Positions 50,486 to 51,632 of a DNA stretch of 51,632 nucleotides are shown here, piece by piece; within the stretch, counting starts at the first letter, position 1; each line of letters opens with the position of its first letter. This DNA is from Bacillus sp. ISL-55 (lineage in GTDB: Bacteria; Bacillota; Bacilli; Bacillales; Cytobacillaceae). The notes beneath the pieces are model-generated. The model ran no database searches. It had not been told where the DNA came from and saw nothing but the letters and a program-made list of their open reading frames with translations. The position numbers and the translations under genes are program-made. The stretch covers positions 1 through 51,632 of the forward strand of contig NZ_JAGGQU010000041.1 of assembly GCF_018613155.1 (NCBI RefSeq). Reading direction: 5' to 3'.

Positions 50486-50612
50486 GATAAGAAAGTTTAA
50501 AATTATCCGCTAAGATTAATGTCTAGCTCCCGCGCCTAGCCCATCGAGATGTTTCAGTCCTGCCAATGCTTGTCGGGGCTGAACGAGGAGCTTGCGCTTT
50601 TTGTTCTTTGGT
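50486..50612 (+). repeat. Dispersed repeat family B, copy 4
   Basis: Starts ATAAGAAAGTTTAAAATT and shares GTCTAGCTCC, CCTGCCAATG, GCTTGTCGGGGCTGAAC and GCTTGCGCTTTT with copy 1 but lacks about 35 internal bases. Directly follows the CobW terminator. The rest of this gap (50613-50727) shows no gene. Confidence 0.8.
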
Positions 50613-50727
50613 TAAAACTGAGCACGGCTGAATAGTAAAAAGAAAAAAAGCAAAAACTTTCATGAAGCAAAATTTAATCTGTAGATTGAATTCTTGATTT
50701 AAGCCGAAAAAGAAGAGATGATTTCAA

Positions 50728-51555
50728 ATGCAAACAATAAAAATTATTATTATGACGATTTTTCTTCTTGCCTTCACTGGAAATAACATAGAGGCCAAGA
50801 AGTCTCAGGAAAAGACCCCAATCAAAATGACTCAGTGGGAAGAGGTTAATGAAATTCTGCCCAGGTACAGCAAGTTCACAGTGCTCGATTTGGAAACAGG
50901 ATTGAAATTTCGGGTACAAAGAAGGGCGGGAAGCAATCATGCGGATGTCCAGCCGCTGACATCAAAAGATACGGAAATCATGAAGAAGATTTATGGTGGG
51001 AAGTGGAGCTGGAAACGCAGAGCGATTATTGTCATCTCGGAAGAAGGAAAAATTGCAGCCTCAATGCACGGAATGCCACATGGCGGCGGAGCCTTGAAAA
51101 ATAACTTTCCAGGTCATTTTTGCATCCATTTTTATGGAAGCACGACCCACAGGACAAACTTCATGGATCTATCTCATAAACTTATGATCCTGAAGTCAGC
51201 AGGAAAACTCGAAAAATACCTGGAACAAACGGACCCATACGATTTGGTCAACGCGTATATCGCAGGGTTGAAACAGCAGGATCAAAACATTGTTTACTTG
51301 ATCTCACTGCAAGACCTTGAGTGGGAAAAGCTGCTGCCCAAAATCGAGAATATCAGGATATCGCGGATGGAAGTTTTGCCAGCCGAGGATGTGGGAGATC
51401 AGTTGAGCCTTACCGTTCCTGTTGAGCTTAATATGCAGCTTAAAGGGATCGGCGGCAAGAATTTTAACGGTGAAGTCATCCTGGTAAGATTCATGCCTAA
51501 TGAACAATGGAAAGTGGATTCAATAAATTTCTTAGAGAAAAACGGGATTAAATGA
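50728..51555 (+). CDS. Secreted protein of unknown function with GHFCIHF motif
   Basis: Encodes 275 residues. An N-terminal signal peptide (about 1-23) is followed by a central domain (about 35-165) containing GGKWSWKRRAIIV, MHGMPHGGG and FPGHFCIHFYGSTTH, blocks I recall from uncharacterised secreted Firmicute proteins. The ordered His, Cys and His suggest a catalytic or metal site, but not the canonical YkuD L,D-transpeptidase HxxxxSxGC. A second domain (about 175-275) looks like an NTF2- or DUF4878-type fold. AGAAGAGATG lies upstream of the start. Confidence 0.7.
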   Translation: MQTIKIIIMTIFLLAFTGNNIEAKKSQEKTPIKMTQWEEVNEILPRYSKFTVLDLETGLKFRVQRRAGSNHADVQPLTSKDTEIMKKIYGGKWSWKRRAIIVISEEGKIAASMHGMPHGGGALKNNFPGHFCIHFYGSTTHRTNFMDLSHKLMILKSAGKLEKYLEQTDPYDLVNAYIAGLKQQDQNIVYLISLQDLEWEKLLPKIENIRISRMEVLPAEDVGDQLSLTVPVELNMQLKGIGGKNFNGEVILVRFMPNEQWKVDSINFLEKNGIK

Positions 51556-51562
51556 AACAAAT

Positions 51563-51592
51563 AAAAAAGCTTGAGATATCTCAAGCTTTTTG
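51563..51592 (+). terminator. Terminator of the secreted protein gene
   Basis: AAAAAGCTTGAGA and TCTCAAGCTTTTT form a perfect palindrome with flanking T run; the last 40 bases of the window show nothing else. Confidence 0.88.
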
Positions 51593-51632
51593 TATTAGTT
51601 AAGGAAATTAAAAATTATTTAGGTGTGGATAA

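Overview
The window looks like chromosomal DNA of an aerobic, endospore-forming Bacillaceae (a Bacillus/Mesobacillus-like Firmicute). The reasons are AGGAGG-type ribosome binding sites with frequent TTG/GTG starts, moderate-to-low GC, sporulation proteins (Spo0M, a YjcZ-type small protein), candidate SigH/SigE/SigK promoters, and gene order close to two Bacillus subtilis neighbourhoods (thyB-dfrA-ypkP-ilvA-ypm-msr-ypqE and yodT...kamA-yokU-yozE-yodN-yozD...deoD-yodJ-ctpA). No tRNA, rRNA, prophage, transposase or CRISPR array was seen. REGION 1 (1-4.4 kb): a TerC/YceG/TelA (yceF-yceG-yceH-like) toxic-anion/metal stress set, split by a small membrane protein on the other strand. REGION 2 (4.5-22 kb): a secreted HExxH protease of the Pro-Pro endopeptidase/lethal-factor type, thymidylate synthase-DHFR, PlsC, threonine deaminase, TatA-TatC, DegV, a membrane histidine kinase behind a near-consensus SigH promoter, a nucleoside hydrolase, the Sco-SGNH-YpmS set, an RsgA paralogue behind what looks like a leader-peptide attenuator, MsrA-MsrB and a PTS EIIA. 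REGION 3 (22-27 kb): membrane DUF502 protein, SGNH hydrolase, YjcZ peptide, FAD-dependent dehydrogenase and an S66 LD-carboxypeptidase. REGION 4 (27.1-27.7 kb): ten perfectly periodic 52-bp units, each carrying an inverted repeat. REGION 5 (27.9-39 kb): a lysine-catabolism cluster: aminotransferase, two CoA-transferase subunits, M20 deacylase, a second (GABA-type) aminotransferase, a semialdehyde-type dehydrogenase, beta-lysine acetyltransferase, a RocR-like SigL activator, then lysine 2,3-aminomutase behind a textbook SigL (sigma-54) promoter, and YokU. Read together these could convert lysine through N6-acetyl-beta-lysine to GABA and succinate. REGION 6 (39-51.6 kb): small YozE/YodN/YozD proteins, Spo0M, DeoD, a second 52-bp array of unrelated sequence, LD-carboxypeptidase YodJ, copper exporter CopA with CopZ behind a dyad operator, CtpA protease, a CobW GTPase and a secreted protein of unknown function. 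Three dispersed non-coding repeat families (A, four copies; B, four copies; C, two copies with terminal inverted repeats and target-duplication-like flanks) fill many intergenic gaps. The most unusual signals are the two 52-bp hairpin arrays and the predicted attenuator in front of the RsgA paralogue.
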